DNA of 64,000 nucleotides from Diaphorobacter nitroreducens (GCA_003755025.1 RJVL01000003.1:186001-250000), one strand, 5' to 3'; counted from the stretch's first letter, positions 36,134 through 47,270 are shown. A program made the numbers and translations. The notes: generated from the letters alone by a model not told the origin.

Positions 36134-37150
36134 ATGCCACGCAACCAACAGATCCTCCTCGACAACCGCCCCCAGGGTGAAGCCACGGTGGACAACTTCC
36201 GCCTGGTCACCACCGATACGCCTGCACTGCAGGACGGCCAGGTGCTGGTGCGCCACCATTACCTGAGCCTGGACCCCTACATGCGCGGGCGCATGAACGA
36301 CAGCAAGAGCTACGCCGCCAGCCAGCCGCTGGGCGAGGTGATGATCGGCGGGACGGTGGGCGAGGTCGTCGAGAGCCGCCACCCGGCCTATGCCGTGGGC
36401 GACAAGGTGGTAGGCATGGGCGGCTGGCAAGAGTACAGCGTGGTCGACGGCAACACGCCCGGCATGCTGCGCAAGGTGGATACCACCCACGTGCCGCTGT
36501 CGGCCTACCTGGGGGCCGTGGGCATGCCCGGCGTGACCGCCTGGTACGGCCTGGTGAAGATCATCGCCCCGAAGGCGGGCGAGACCGTGGTGGTGAGCGC
36601 CGCCAGCGGCGCCGTCGGCAGTGCCTTCGGCGCGCTGGCCAAGGCGCGCGGCTGCCGCGTGGTGGGCATTGCCGGCGGCCCGGACAAATGCCGCTATGTG
36701 ACTGAAGAGCTGGGCTTTGACGCCTGCATCGACCACCGTGCGAACGGCGATTTGAAGAGCATGGCCCGCGCGCTCAAGGAAGCCTGCCCGGACGGCATCG
36801 ACGGCTACTTCGAGAACGTGGGCGGCTACATCCTGGACGCCGTGCTGCTGCGCGCCAACGCGTTCGCCCGCGTGGCCGTGTGCGGCATGATCGCCGGCTA
36901 CGACGGCCAGCCGCTGCCGCTGCAGAACCCGGCGCTCATCCTCATCAACCGCATGAAGGTCGAGGGCTTCATCGTCAGCGAACACATGGAGGTGTGGCCC
37001 GAGGCGCTCAAGGAACTGGGGGGCCTGGCCGCCAGCGGCAAGCTGCGCCCGCGCGAGACCATCGCCCAGGGCCTGGCCGCGGCGCCCGAGGCGTTCCTGG
37101 GCCTGCTCAAGGGCAAGAACTTCGGCAAGCAACTGGTGAAGCTGGTTTGA
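36134..37150 (+). CDS. NADP-dependent medium-chain oxidoreductase (CurA/YncB-like)
   Basis: A 338-residue zinc-free MDR enzyme of the 2-alkenal/curcumin/leukotriene B4 reductase group. The N-terminal RNQQILLDNRPQGEATVDNF and YLSLDPYMRGRMNDSKSYA are typical. The nucleotide loop is VVVSAASGAVGSAFGALAKA, and VDGYF-like sequence (IDGYFENVGGYILDAVLLRA) follows. It probably reduces activated double bonds, detoxifying reactive alkenals. The start ATG follows TGGAGATTTCGC. The GNAT gene begins right after its stop. Confidence 0.92.
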   Translation: MPRNQQILLDNRPQGEATVDNFRLVTTDTPALQDGQVLVRHHYLSLDPYMRGRMNDSKSYAASQPLGEVMIGGTVGEVVESRHPAYAVGDKVVGMGGWQEYSVVDGNTPGMLRKVDTTHVPLSAYLGAVGMPGVTAWYGLVKIIAPKAGETVVVSAASGAVGSAFGALAKARGCRVVGIAGGPDKCRYVTEELGFDACIDHRANGDLKSMARALKEACPDGIDGYFENVGGYILDAVLLRANAFARVAVCGMIAGYDGQPLPLQNPALILINRMKVEGFIVSEHMEVWPEALKELGGLAASGKLRPRETIAQGLAAAPEAFLGLLKGKNFGKQLVKLV

Positions 37151-37152
37151 CG

Positions 37153-37611
37153 GTGCAGTGGAGCTGGGCACGGTTTGACGACCTGGGCGTGCACGCGCTG
37201 CACGATGCACTGGCCCTGCGCTGCCGGGTGTTCATCCTGGAGCAGGGCCCCTACCAGGACCCGGACGGCGCGGACAAGCACGCCTGGCACCTGCTGGGCC
37301 GCGCGCAGCCGCAGGGGCCTCTGCTGGCCACGCTGCGCGTGGTGGACCCCGGCGTGAACTACGCCGAGCCTTCGATCGGCCGCGTGGTCTGCGCGCCCGA
37401 GGCGCGCGGCAGCGGCCTGGGCCGCGCGCTGGTGGCTGAAGGGCTGGCGCAGTGCCAGCGGGTATGGCCGGGGCGCCCGGTGCGCATCAGTGCGCAGGCG
37501 CACCTGCAGCGCTTGTATGGCAGCCTGGGGTTTGCTACGGTGTCCGATCCCTATCTGGAAGACGACATCCCGCATGTCGAGATGCTGTGGAGCCCGCCGC
37601 CACAGGCCTGA
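37153..37611 (+). CDS. ElaA-like GNAT acetyltransferase
   Basis: A 152-residue acetyltransferase with the ElaA opening FDDLGVHALHDALALRCRVF followed by ILEQGPYQDPDGADKHAWHL. Acetyl-CoA binding is indicated by IGRVVCAPEARGSGLGRALV (the R/Q-x-x-G-x-G/A loop). The start is a GTG 2 bases after the stop of the preceding gene; a TTG overlapping that stop (37147) is an alternative. Translational coupling with the CurA-like reductase gene is likely. Substrate unknown. Confidence 0.87.
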   Translation: MQWSWARFDDLGVHALHDALALRCRVFILEQGPYQDPDGADKHAWHLLGRAQPQGPLLATLRVVDPGVNYAEPSIGRVVCAPEARGSGLGRALVAEGLAQCQRVWPGRPVRISAQAHLQRLYGSLGFATVSDPYLEDDIPHVEMLWSPPPQA

Positions 37612-37659
37612 AAGGGCGCAAGGCAGGGGCCGTCTTTCGCACCGCACCGGAGAGCGCGC

Positions 37660-38586
37660 ATGACCGAACTCATCCTGCACCACTATCCCGCCTCGCCGTT
37701 CGCACACAAGGTGCGCTGCGTGCTCGGCTTCAAGCAACTGGCGTGGAAGTCGGTGATCGTGCCCAGCGTCATGCCCAAACCCGACGTGGTGGCGCTCACC
37801 GGGGGCTACCGGCGCACGCCCTTCCTGCAGATCGGGGCTGACATCTATTGCGACACGGCGCTGATCTGCGATGTGCTGGAGCATCTGCAGCCCGAGCCCG
37901 TGCTGTACCCGCCGCACCTCAAAGGCGTCTCGCGCGTGTTCGCCCAGTGGGCGGACATGGTGCTGTTCGGGGCCGCCATGGCTTACTGCCTGCAGCCGCG
38001 CGGGGCACAGGCGCTGTTCGCCGGCCTGCCCGATGGTGCGGCCGAGGCCTTTCGCAACGACCGCCGCGCCATGGGCACGGCCCGCACCCACCCGGCGGAC
38101 GCCACGGCGGCCTACCGCTCGTACCTGCGGCGCATCGCCAACATGGTGGAAGAGCACGACTTTCTCTTCGGCGCCGAGCCCTGCGTGGCCGACTTTGCCG
38201 CCTACCACCCGCTGTGGTTCACGCGCGAATGCGTGCCGGTGATGGCCGACATTCTCTCGGCCACGCCGGCGGTGCTGGAGTGGATGGATCGCATGGCCGC
38301 GCAGGGCCAGGGCCGCGCGGAGAAGTTCAGCGCCCAGGACGCCGTCACCGTTGCCGCAGGCGCGCTACCCCAGCCGCTGCCCGCCGAGGCCTTCCAGGAC
38401 GAGCATGGCATCCCCCTGGGCAGTCGCGTGACGATCACCGCCGAGAGCTTTGGGCCCGAGCCCACCGAAGGCACGCTGATCGCCGCCACGCGCACGCGCT
38501 ACACGCTGGCGCGCACCGACCCGCGCGCGGGCGACGTGCATGTGCACTTCCCACGCGTGGGCTATGTGCTGCGCCGCGCCGCATGA
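37660..38586 (+). CDS. Glutathione S-transferase family protein
   Basis: A 308-residue protein. Residues 1-~80 are a thioredoxin-like GST domain: ILHHYPASPFAHKVRCVLGF, GGYRRTPFLQIGADIYCDTA. The helical C-terminal domain (~85-220) includes ADFAAYHPLWF. An extra ~75 residues at the C-terminus (QDEHGIPLGSRVTITAESFG, then PTEGTLIAATRTRYTLARTD) look like a small beta domain not found in ordinary ~210-residue GSTs. It may take part in detoxification beside the CurA-like reductase gene; this is inference. Confidence 0.88.
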   Translation: MTELILHHYPASPFAHKVRCVLGFKQLAWKSVIVPSVMPKPDVVALTGGYRRTPFLQIGADIYCDTALICDVLEHLQPEPVLYPPHLKGVSRVFAQWADMVLFGAAMAYCLQPRGAQALFAGLPDGAAEAFRNDRRAMGTARTHPADATAAYRSYLRRIANMVEEHDFLFGAEPCVADFAAYHPLWFTRECVPVMADILSATPAVLEWMDRMAAQGQGRAEKFSAQDAVTVAAGALPQPLPAEAFQDEHGIPLGSRVTITAESFGPEPTEGTLIAATRTRYTLARTDPRAGDVHVHFPRVGYVLRRAA

Positions 38587-38620
38587 GATTTCCATTCATA
38601 GACCGCAGGAGACACACAGC

Positions 38621-39526
38621 ATGATCGACAACTTCGCCGGCAAGACCGCCGTGCTCACGGGGGCGGGCTCGGGCTTTGGCCTGGAGTGCGCCCGCATCGG
38701 CGCGCGCCTGGGCATGAACCTGGTCCTGGTGGACGTGCAGCAGGACGCACTGGAGCGCGCCGCCGTGGAGCTGGCCGCCGCTGGCGCCCCCGTGCTGGCG
38801 CGCCGGGTGGACGTGTCCAACGCCGCGCAGATGGAGCAGCTGGCGCAGGACGTGGTGCAGCACTTCGGCGCGCCGCACCTGGTGTTCAACAACGCGGGCG
38901 TGGGATCGGGCGGGCTGGTGTGGGAGAACTCGGCCCGCGACTGGGAATGGGTGCTGGGCGTGAACCTCATGGGCGTGGTGCACGGCGTGCGCCTGTTCAC
39001 CCCGCTGATGCTGCAGGCCGCCAAGGACGACCCCGCCTGGCGCGGGCACATCGTCAACACCGCCAGCATGGCCGGCCTGCTGGCCCCGCCCAACATGGGC
39101 ATCTACAACGTCAGCAAGCACGCCGTGGTGGCACTGAGCGAGACGCTGTACCAGGATCTGGCGCTGGTCACCGACCAGGTGGGCGCCAGCGTGCTGTGTC
39201 CGTATTTCGTGCCCACGGGCATCAGCCAGAGCGAGCGCAACCGCCCGCAGGTGCTGGCGGACGAGCGGCCCACCAAGAGCCAGCTCATCGGCCAGGCCAT
39301 GATCGGCAAGGCCGTCACCAGCGGCAAGGTGACGGCCGCCGAGGTGGCGCAGAAGGTCTTCGACGCCGTGGCGGCGGGGCAGTTCTACATCTACAGCCAC
39401 CCGCAGGCGCTGGGGGCCGTGCGCACGCGCATGGAAGACGTGGTGCAGGCACGCAACCCCACCGACCCGTTCGCGGACAAACCCGAGCTGGGGGCGCAAC
39501 TGCGGGCGGCGTTGCGCGCGCAGTGA
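38621..39526 (+). CDS. Short-chain dehydrogenase/reductase (SDR)
   Basis: A 301-residue SDR. The cofactor loop is TGAGSGFGLECARIGARLGM, with NNAGVG, a catalytic Ser (NTASMAG) and YNVSK. An Asp at the end of the second strand (LVLVDVQQ) favours NAD(H). A ~50-residue C-terminal extension (YSHPQALGAVRTRMEDVVQA) is seen in the larger SDRs of this type. The start ATG follows GCAGGAGACACACAGC. It ends the plus-strand series that began at 34775. A repeat copy lies between it and the convergent DUF1566 gene. Confidence 0.9.
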   Translation: MIDNFAGKTAVLTGAGSGFGLECARIGARLGMNLVLVDVQQDALERAAVELAAAGAPVLARRVDVSNAAQMEQLAQDVVQHFGAPHLVFNNAGVGSGGLVWENSARDWEWVLGVNLMGVVHGVRLFTPLMLQAAKDDPAWRGHIVNTASMAGLLAPPNMGIYNVSKHAVVALSETLYQDLALVTDQVGASVLCPYFVPTGISQSERNRPQVLADERPTKSQLIGQAMIGKAVTSGKVTAAEVAQKVFDAVAAGQFYIYSHPQALGAVRTRMEDVVQARNPTDPFADKPELGAQLRAALRAQ

Positions 39527-39528
39527 CC

Positions 39529-39594
39529 GGATTTTGAATTGAAATGGCTTCTGGCGCTTGCTGGATCAGCGCTAGCAGCTATTGAAAATGTAGC
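39529..39594. repeat. Dispersed palindromic repeat between convergent genes
   Basis: ATTTTGAATTGAAATGGCTT, then CTGGCGCTTGCTGGATCAGCGCTAG, then GCAGCTATTGAAAATGTAGC. It fills most of the gap between the SDR and DUF1566 genes and can fold into two hairpins. Confidence 0.92.
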
Positions 39595-39636
39595 GTTTGC
39601 GCGTCCACCCAGGTGCAGGGTGCGCAGAGCATCCGC

Positions 39637-40275
39637 TCAGGGCGCCGGGCGCACCAGCCGTATGGGCAGGCGCGTGCTGCGGCCCACGTCGCCGCGGGCC
39701 TCGCCGCTGGTCATGTCCACGGCCCAGCCCTGCTGCACCGACAGGCTGCTCTCGCCCGCGCCGCCGCGCGCCACATTGCCGTAGGCGTAGGGGTTCACGC
39801 TGAGGGTGTTGACGCTGGCGGTGCCGGTCCAGTGCCATTCCAGCGGCGCATTGGGAAAGAGTTGGGGGTCGACCGAGGGCGGCTGCGCGTTGCGGTTGAC
39901 CAGGCGGCGCAGCTCGGGCACGCGCGGCAGGCGCCAGCGCACGCCCTCGTCCTTCCAGCGCTGGCGCACCAGCGCCTGGGCCTCGCCGTAGGTGTAGCGC
40001 AGGGCCACGCCGGTGCAGGTGGTGCCTGTCCATTGCATGCCCTGCGCGCAGCGCGGCCAGGCCAGCCGCGCCTGCGTGTCGATCACCAGCGCGCCGTCGG
40101 GCGACGGCACCAGCACCGGCTGGGCGGGCGCGACCGGAACGGGCGGGGCGTCGTCGGCCTCGTCCTCACGGTCCGTGGCGGCGAGGGCGGGCGCGGCCAG
40201 GAACAGGGCGCCAGCGCACAGGGCCAGGGTGGCGGCCCAGCCGCGCACGGCGGGGGCGATCGGGGGCAGGGGCAT
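39637..40275 (-). CDS. Exported DUF1566 (Lcl C-terminal) domain protein
   Basis: A 212-residue protein with a signal peptide (VRGWAATLALCAGALFLAAP, cleavage near LAA-T). DUF1566 features are DTQARLAWPRCAQGMQWTGT, RWRLPRVPELRRLVNRN and WHWTGTASVNTLS. The domain is common in secreted proteins that may bind surfaces or sugars. A Pro-rich linker (DDAPPVPVAPAQPVL) follows the signal. The frame is open for a further 111 codons upstream, but that part overlaps the MFS gene promoter and has no signal-like start. Confidence 0.82.
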   Translation of the reverse strand: MPLPPIAPAVRGWAATLALCAGALFLAAPALAATDREDEADDAPPVPVAPAQPVLVPSPDGALVIDTQARLAWPRCAQGMQWTGTTCTGVALRYTYGEAQALVRQRWKDEGVRWRLPRVPELRRLVNRNAQPPSVDPQLFPNAPLEWHWTGTASVNTLSVNPYAYGNVARGGAGESSLSVQQGWAVDMTSGEARGDVGRSTRLPIRLVRPAP

Positions 40276-40507
40276 GCGGTGTCTCCGGGCGAGGCAGTAC
40301 AGGACGGCAGGGAACAGTGCGGCCGAGCCGCGCACGCGATTGTCGGGCGGCGGCAGGGCCAGGCAACCCGTGAACAGCGGGCAGGAAGGGCGGCTTTTGT
40401 GGCCATCGAACGCACGCGGGTGCCGGCCGCGGCGCTGCATGGGAGGCGATGTGGGCCTTCGCGCAGCGCGCCAGCACGATCCGGCCAGTGTGGCGACAAT
40501 CGCCCGA

Positions 40508-41746
40508 ATGCCCTTTTCCCCGTTTTTCCGCATGGCCCTGATCCTGGGCCTGCTCTCGGCCATCGGCCCATTTGCCATCGACATGTACCTGCCGGCGCTG
40601 CCGGCCATCGGCGCAGCGCTGCGGGCCGACGTGGGGGCGGTGCAGTGGAGCCTGACGGCCTTCTTTCTCGCGCTGGGCGTGGGCCAGTTGGTCTACGGCC
40701 CGGTGTCCGACATGGTCGGGCGCAGGCCGCCGCTGTTCTTCGGGCTGGGCCTGTTCACGCTGGCCAGCGTGGGCTGCGCGCTGGCGACCGACGTGCACAC
40801 GCTGGTGCTGCTGCGCTTTGTGCAGGGGCTGGGCGCGGCGGCGGGCATGGTGATTCCGCGCGCGGTGGTGCGCGACCTGCACACGGGCACCGCGGCGGCC
40901 CGGCTCATGTCGCTGCTGATGCTGGTGTTCAGCGTGTCGCCCTTGTTGGCGCCATTGGTGGGCAGCGGCGTGATCGCGCTGGCCGGCTGGCGCGGCGTGT
41001 TCTGGGTGGTGGCGGTGGCGGCGCTGGCCGGGCTGGTGTTGGTCCAGCGGGCGCTGCACGAGACACGGCCCGCCGGCCAGCGGGTGCGCAGCTCCGTGGG
41101 CAGCGCGGCCGCGGCCTACACGACGCTGCTGCGCGACTGGCACTACCTGGGGCTGGTGGGCATCGGCGGCTGCTCCATGGCGGGTTTCTTCGTTTACCTG
41201 GCGGGCTCGCCTTTCGTGCTGATCAACCACTACGGGTTGTCGCCCGTGCAGTACAGCGTGGCGTTTTCGGTCAACGCGGCGGCCTTCTTCGCCAGCGCGC
41301 AGCTCACGGCGCGGCTGGGGCGGCGCTACGGCATGGCGCCGGTGGTGAAGGCGGCCGCCAGCGGCGCGGGCGCGGTCATGCTGGCCCTGCTGGCGCATTA
41401 CCTGCTGGGCGGCGACCGGCTGGCCGTGCTGCTGGTGCTGTACTTCGTCGCCAGCGCGCTGATGGGGCTGGTGATCCCCACCACCTCCGTGCTGGCGCTG
41501 GAGGAGCACGGCACCATTGCGGGGACGGCGTCCGCCCTCATGGGCACGCTGCAGATGCTGATCGGCACCCTCGCCATGGCGGCGGTGGGCCTGTTTGCCA
41601 GCGACGCGCCCCTGCCCATGGTGGTGGGCATGGCCACGGGGGCGCTGACGGGGGTGGCGCTGACCTGGATCACGCTGGGGCCGGCGGGCGCGCAGCGCAT
41701 CGCGCACGGCGCCGCGAAAGACATCGCCCCGGAGCGCCGGCCATGA
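40508..41746 (+). CDS. Bcr/CflA-family multidrug MFS efflux transporter
   Basis: A 412-residue 12-helix exporter. The start MPFSPFFRMALILGLLSAIG and the DHA1 marks IDMYLPALPAI, YGPVSDMVGRRPPLFFGLGL (motif A) and VLLRFVQGLGAAAGMVIPRA (motif B/D region) are those of Bcr/CflA. The family exports bicyclomycin, chloramphenicol and other compounds. The stop overlaps the start of the next MFS gene (ATGA), so both are made together. Confidence 0.9.
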   Translation: MPFSPFFRMALILGLLSAIGPFAIDMYLPALPAIGAALRADVGAVQWSLTAFFLALGVGQLVYGPVSDMVGRRPPLFFGLGLFTLASVGCALATDVHTLVLLRFVQGLGAAAGMVIPRAVVRDLHTGTAAARLMSLLMLVFSVSPLLAPLVGSGVIALAGWRGVFWVVAVAALAGLVLVQRALHETRPAGQRVRSSVGSAAAAYTTLLRDWHYLGLVGIGGCSMAGFFVYLAGSPFVLINHYGLSPVQYSVAFSVNAAAFFASAQLTARLGRRYGMAPVVKAAASGAGAVMLALLAHYLLGGDRLAVLLVLYFVASALMGLVIPTTSVLALEEHGTIAGTASALMGTLQMLIGTLAMAAVGLFASDAPLPMVVGMATGALTGVALTWITLGPAGAQRIAHGAAKDIAPERRP

Positions 41747-43149
41747 GCGGCTTACCCGTGGGTGCGCCGCCCCTGGCCGACGGCCTGCCGCAGCCCGCAC
41801 GCCGCCAGGCGATGCTGGTCATCGTTCTCGGGCTCACGCTGGCGGTGCTCGACAGCAGCATCGTCAACCTGGCGCTGCCCGACATCGCACGCCAGTTGCA
41901 GTCGGGCGCGGCGCAGAGCGTGTGGGTGGTCAACGCCTACCAGCTCGCCACGCTGGTCGTGCTGCTGCCGCTGGCCGCGCTGGGCGAGCGCGTGGGCTAC
42001 CGGCGCGTGTACTTGGTGGGCATGGCGCTGTTCGCGCTGGCGTCGGTGGGCGCCATGCTGGCGGCCAGCATGCCCGCCTTGATTGCCGCGCGCGCGTTGC
42101 AGGGCCTGGGCGCCGCGGGCGTGATGGCCGTGAACGCGGCGCTGGTGCGACTGATCTATCCGCGCGCACAGCTGGGCCACGGCATGGCCATCAATTCGCT
42201 GGTGGTGGCCACCGCGTCCATGGCGGGGCCGTCGGTGGCGGCGGCCATCCTGTCGGTGGCGTCGTGGCCCTGGCTGTTTGCCATGAACCTGCCCTTGGGC
42301 GTCGGAGTCTGGTGGCTGGGGCGGCGCGCGCTGCCGGTCAATCCTCCATCCGCCAACCATGCGCCGCGCTTTTCCGCCATCGACGTGCTACTCAACGGCG
42401 CCATGTTCACGCTGCTGTTCCTCGGTGGGGAGCAACTGGGCGTGCGCAGCGCGGCGCAGGGCGGCAGCGCGGCCACGGGTGCGATCCTGCTGGCCGCGGG
42501 CGTGGCCGTGGGGGCGGTGTTCCTGTGGCGCCAGCGCGGCTTGGCGGCGCCGCTGTTTCCGGTGGACCTGCTGCGCATTCCGGTGTTCGCCCTGTCGATG
42601 GGCTCTTCCGTGGGGGCGTTCTGCGCGCAGATGCTGGGCTTTCTGTCGCTGCCCTTCCTGCTGCTGGAGGCGCAGGGCCGCACCCACCTGGAGGCCGGGC
42701 TGCTCATCACGGCCTGGCCCCTGGCCACCGCCGTGGTGGCGCCGCTGGCGGGCCGGTTGATTGGCCGCTACCCGGACGGCCTGCTCGGCGGCATTGGCAT
42801 GGCGGTGTTTGCTGCCGGCCTGGTCTCGCTGGGCCTGATGCCCGCGCAGCCCGCGGACTGGAACGTGGCCTGGCGCATGGCGCTGTGCGGTGCCGGCTTT
42901 GCGCTGTTTCAGTCGCCCAACAACCACACCATCGTCACCTCGGCCCCGCTGCATCGCAGCGGCGCGGCCAGCGGCATGCTGGGCACCGCGCGCCTGACGG
43001 GCCAGACACTGGGCGCCGTGTCGCTCGCGGCCATCTTCGCCCTGCGGCCGGGGCACGATGGAAGCGCGGAGTCGCTGGCACTGCTGGTGGCAGGGGCGTG
43101 CGCGGTCGTGGCGGGGGTGTGCAGCTCGCTGCGGGTGAGGCAGCGGTAA
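41743..43149 (+). CDS. DHA2-family (EmrB/QacA-like) 14-helix MFS transporter
   Basis: A 468-residue transporter with about 14 hydrophobic segments. LAVLDSSIVNLALPDIARQL is the DHA2 helix-1 motif (D-x-T/S-I-V-N-x-A-L-P). VVNAYQLATLVVLLPLAALG and RALQGLGAAGVMAVNAALVR also match. It probably exports drugs or metabolites. It is translationally coupled to the Bcr/CflA-type gene by a 4-base overlap. The long frame that continues upstream of the ATG (to 39613) is non-coding shadow. Confidence 0.9.
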   Translation: MSGLPVGAPPLADGLPQPARRQAMLVIVLGLTLAVLDSSIVNLALPDIARQLQSGAAQSVWVVNAYQLATLVVLLPLAALGERVGYRRVYLVGMALFALASVGAMLAASMPALIAARALQGLGAAGVMAVNAALVRLIYPRAQLGHGMAINSLVVATASMAGPSVAAAILSVASWPWLFAMNLPLGVGVWWLGRRALPVNPPSANHAPRFSAIDVLLNGAMFTLLFLGGEQLGVRSAAQGGSAATGAILLAAGVAVGAVFLWRQRGLAAPLFPVDLLRIPVFALSMGSSVGAFCAQMLGFLSLPFLLLEAQGRTHLEAGLLITAWPLATAVVAPLAGRLIGRYPDGLLGGIGMAVFAAGLVSLGLMPAQPADWNVAWRMALCGAGFALFQSPNNHTIVTSAPLHRSGAASGMLGTARLTGQTLGAVSLAAIFALRPGHDGSAESLALLVAGACAVVAGVCSSLRVRQR

Positions 43150-43245
43150 GAGGGCCCGAGCAGTGGCGCTTGTGCGCCCCATGTGGGCGGTGTTCTTGGT
43201 CTCCCTTTGGCGCAAGAAGAACGTCGTGCGGGCGCGGCAGTCCGT

Positions 43246-43270
43246 GATCGTCAGATCGTCAGATCGTCAG
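43246..43270. repeat. Short tandem repeat (GATCGTCA x3)
   Basis: Three perfect 8-base units between convergent genes, adjoining a palindromic repeat copy. Length 25 bases. Confidence 0.8.
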
Positions 43271-43271
43271 A

Positions 43272-43324
43272 AAAGATAGCTGCCAGCGCATGCCAGTCAA
43301 GCGTTAGAGCTGTTTTTTATCATA
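43272..43324. repeat. Dispersed palindromic repeat supplying a stop codon
   Basis: GATAGCTGCCAGCGCATGCC, then AGTCAAGCGTTAGAGCTG, lies between the MFS gene and the DUF72 gene. On the minus strand, the stop codon (43304-43306) and the last few codons (KKQL) of the DUF72 gene fall inside it. Confidence 0.75.
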
Positions 43325-44389
43325 AAGAACCACTTGTTCCGCCAGCCGCTGCACTGTCAGCGGCGCACAGCCTTCCGCGTGGTTGCTGATGGTCACGAAG
43401 GCGTTTTGGCCCCGTCCGCAGATCCCCGCCACCGTGCGCGCCAGCAGCGCCAGGTTGTCCGGATCGGGGTCGTGAATGCGGTCGTAGGGCGCATAGCCCT
43501 TTTCAGCGGCTTCATACCCCTGGGGGCCGTGCACGGGGTTCAGGTTCCACCGGCAGACCAGTGGGCCGGGCCAGAGCCGGCGCAGCAGCGGTAGTTGCTC
43601 GGCCAGGGGCGGCAGGCGCGCATGCAGGCCCAGGCAGTAGGTGGCACCGCTGCTGCGCAGTACGTCGGCGAAGTGGTGCAGTTGCGCGGGCGCCAGCCAT
43701 TCGGGGTCGCGCACCTCGACGGCCAGGACGGCGTCGGGCGCCGCGGGGCATAGCGCCGGTTGGGCCTGCAAGAGCGTGCGCAGTCGCTCCAACACCTCGG
43801 GCAGGCGGTCCAGCAGGTTCCAGGGCAGCGGGCTTAGCTGAAACACCAGCGCGCCGGTGCGCTGGCCCAGCCCCTCCAGTGCGGGCGCCACAAACTCCTG
43901 GGCGGCCAACTGCGCATTCAGGAAGGCCGGGTTGGGCTCGCGTCCACGGCCGTCCTCGCTGCGCACCAGCGCGTCGGTGACCAGGCTGGGCGCCTTGACC
44001 ACAAAGCGGAAGTCCGCCGGCACCTGGGCCGCGTAGCGCGCATAGTCGCTGGCCTTGAGCGGGCGGTAGAAGCTCCGGTCGATGCTCACGGTGCGCATCA
44101 GCGGATGCTGGGCCAGCACGGGCAGGCCTTTGCGGGCCAGCAGCTGTTCGGAATGCGCCCCCTCCCACACGAAGCCCTGCCAGCCAGGGTAGCTCCAGGA
44201 GGAGGTGCCCAGGCGCAGCGTGGGCGGCAGCCGGTTGGCGAGTGCGCGCAGATCGTCGCCCCACGCGGCGGGATGCACGCCGGTGCGGCGGGTGGGTGAC
44301 TTTTCCCGTGGGCGGGCGTGGGTGTCTTCCGGTGGTCGTGGCGGTGCTGAGGGCGATGGCGGCGCACCGCCAAACAGATCGTCCTGCAT
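43304..44389 (-). CDS. DUF72 domain-containing protein (YecE family)
   Basis: A 361-residue TIM-barrel-like protein. Family marks are LRLGTSSWSYPGWQGFVWEG, RTVSIDRSFYRPLKASDYAR, FRFVVKAPSLVTD and EVRDPEWLA; also AFVTISNHAEGCAPLTVQRL at the C-terminus. The first ~50 residues (Pro/Arg-rich) are not part of the domain. The biochemical function of DUF72 is unknown to me. The small Cys-motif gene upstream is 3 bases away, so the two form an operon. The C-terminal KKQL and stop codon are written by a repeat copy. Confidence 0.88.
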   Translation of the reverse strand: MQDDLFGGAPPSPSAPPRPPEDTHARPREKSPTRRTGVHPAAWGDDLRALANRLPPTLRLGTSSWSYPGWQGFVWEGAHSEQLLARKGLPVLAQHPLMRTVSIDRSFYRPLKASDYARYAAQVPADFRFVVKAPSLVTDALVRSEDGRGREPNPAFLNAQLAAQEFVAPALEGLGQRTGALVFQLSPLPWNLLDRLPEVLERLRTLLQAQPALCPAAPDAVLAVEVRDPEWLAPAQLHHFADVLRSSGATYCLGLHARLPPLAEQLPLLRRLWPGPLVCRWNLNPVHGPQGYEAAEKGYAPYDRIHDPDPDNLALLARTVAGICGRGQNAFVTISNHAEGCAPLTVQRLAEQVVLYDKKQL

Positions 44390-44392
44390 GGA

Positions 44393-44797
44393 TCACAGGC
44401 CCTCGAACAGGCCGCCCGCGTTGAGCAGGGCGTAGACGATCTCGGGGTGCCGCTCCATGCTTTTCTTGATGGCCGCAGGGATGGCCTGGCGCGTCTTGCG
44501 GCACAGGCCCGGCTGCTCCTGGACCAGCACGGTGATGCCACGCAGGCTGCGTACCTCGTTGGGGCTGGTGCCGATGGTCAGGCGCACGCCGAGCTGCTCC
44601 AACAGGCGCTGCTCCATGTGGCGCAGGTCGGCCAGGCTGGTGAGGCTCTCCAGGCGCTGCACGAGGCGTTTTTCCTCCTCGCGCGTGAGGCGCAGGATGC
44701 GCACATCACCGCCGGGCGTGCGCATCAGCGCGTCGCGCTCGCACACGCAGGCGCCGGGCGGGCATTCGGTGCGGAGGGGGAAGGGAGGGGTGGACAT
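44393..44797 (-). CDS. Conserved-looking hypothetical protein with an N-terminal Cys motif
   Basis: A 134-residue protein starting MSTPPFPLRTECPPGACVCE. The first cysteines are spaced C-x5-C-x-C, which might bind metal; a further Cys occurs at LCRKTRQA. The rest is helical and charged (REEEKRLVQRLESLTSLADL, RHMEQRLLEQLGVRLTIGTS). I do not recognise a family. It lies 3 bases upstream of the DUF72 gene on the same strand and is divergent from tex. A role together with DUF72 is inference. Confidence 0.65.
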   Translation of the reverse strand: MSTPPFPLRTECPPGACVCERDALMRTPGGDVRILRLTREEEKRLVQRLESLTSLADLRHMEQRLLEQLGVRLTIGTSPNEVRSLRGITVLVQEQPGLCRKTRQAIPAAIKKSMERHPEIVYALLNAGGLFEGL

Positions 44798-44873
44798 CGG
44801 CAGTTGCAATTTTAGGGAGCAAGCCCTGTGGCAAACTCGCGCGCTTCGTGTTTTGACCCGTCTCAGAAGGCAC

Positions 44874-47270
<2,397 letters not shown>

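Noticed and set aside
39613-41742. A 710-codon extension upstream of the DHA2 transporter in the same frame
   Set aside because: It overlaps the DUF1566 and Bcr/CflA genes in other frames and has no recognisable domain. The ATG at 41743 overlaps the preceding stop in the usual coupled way.
43246-43270. GATCGTCA x3 as a possible CRISPR or iteron array
   Set aside because: Units are 8 bases, directly adjoining with no spacers, and only three copies are present next to a palindromic repeat.
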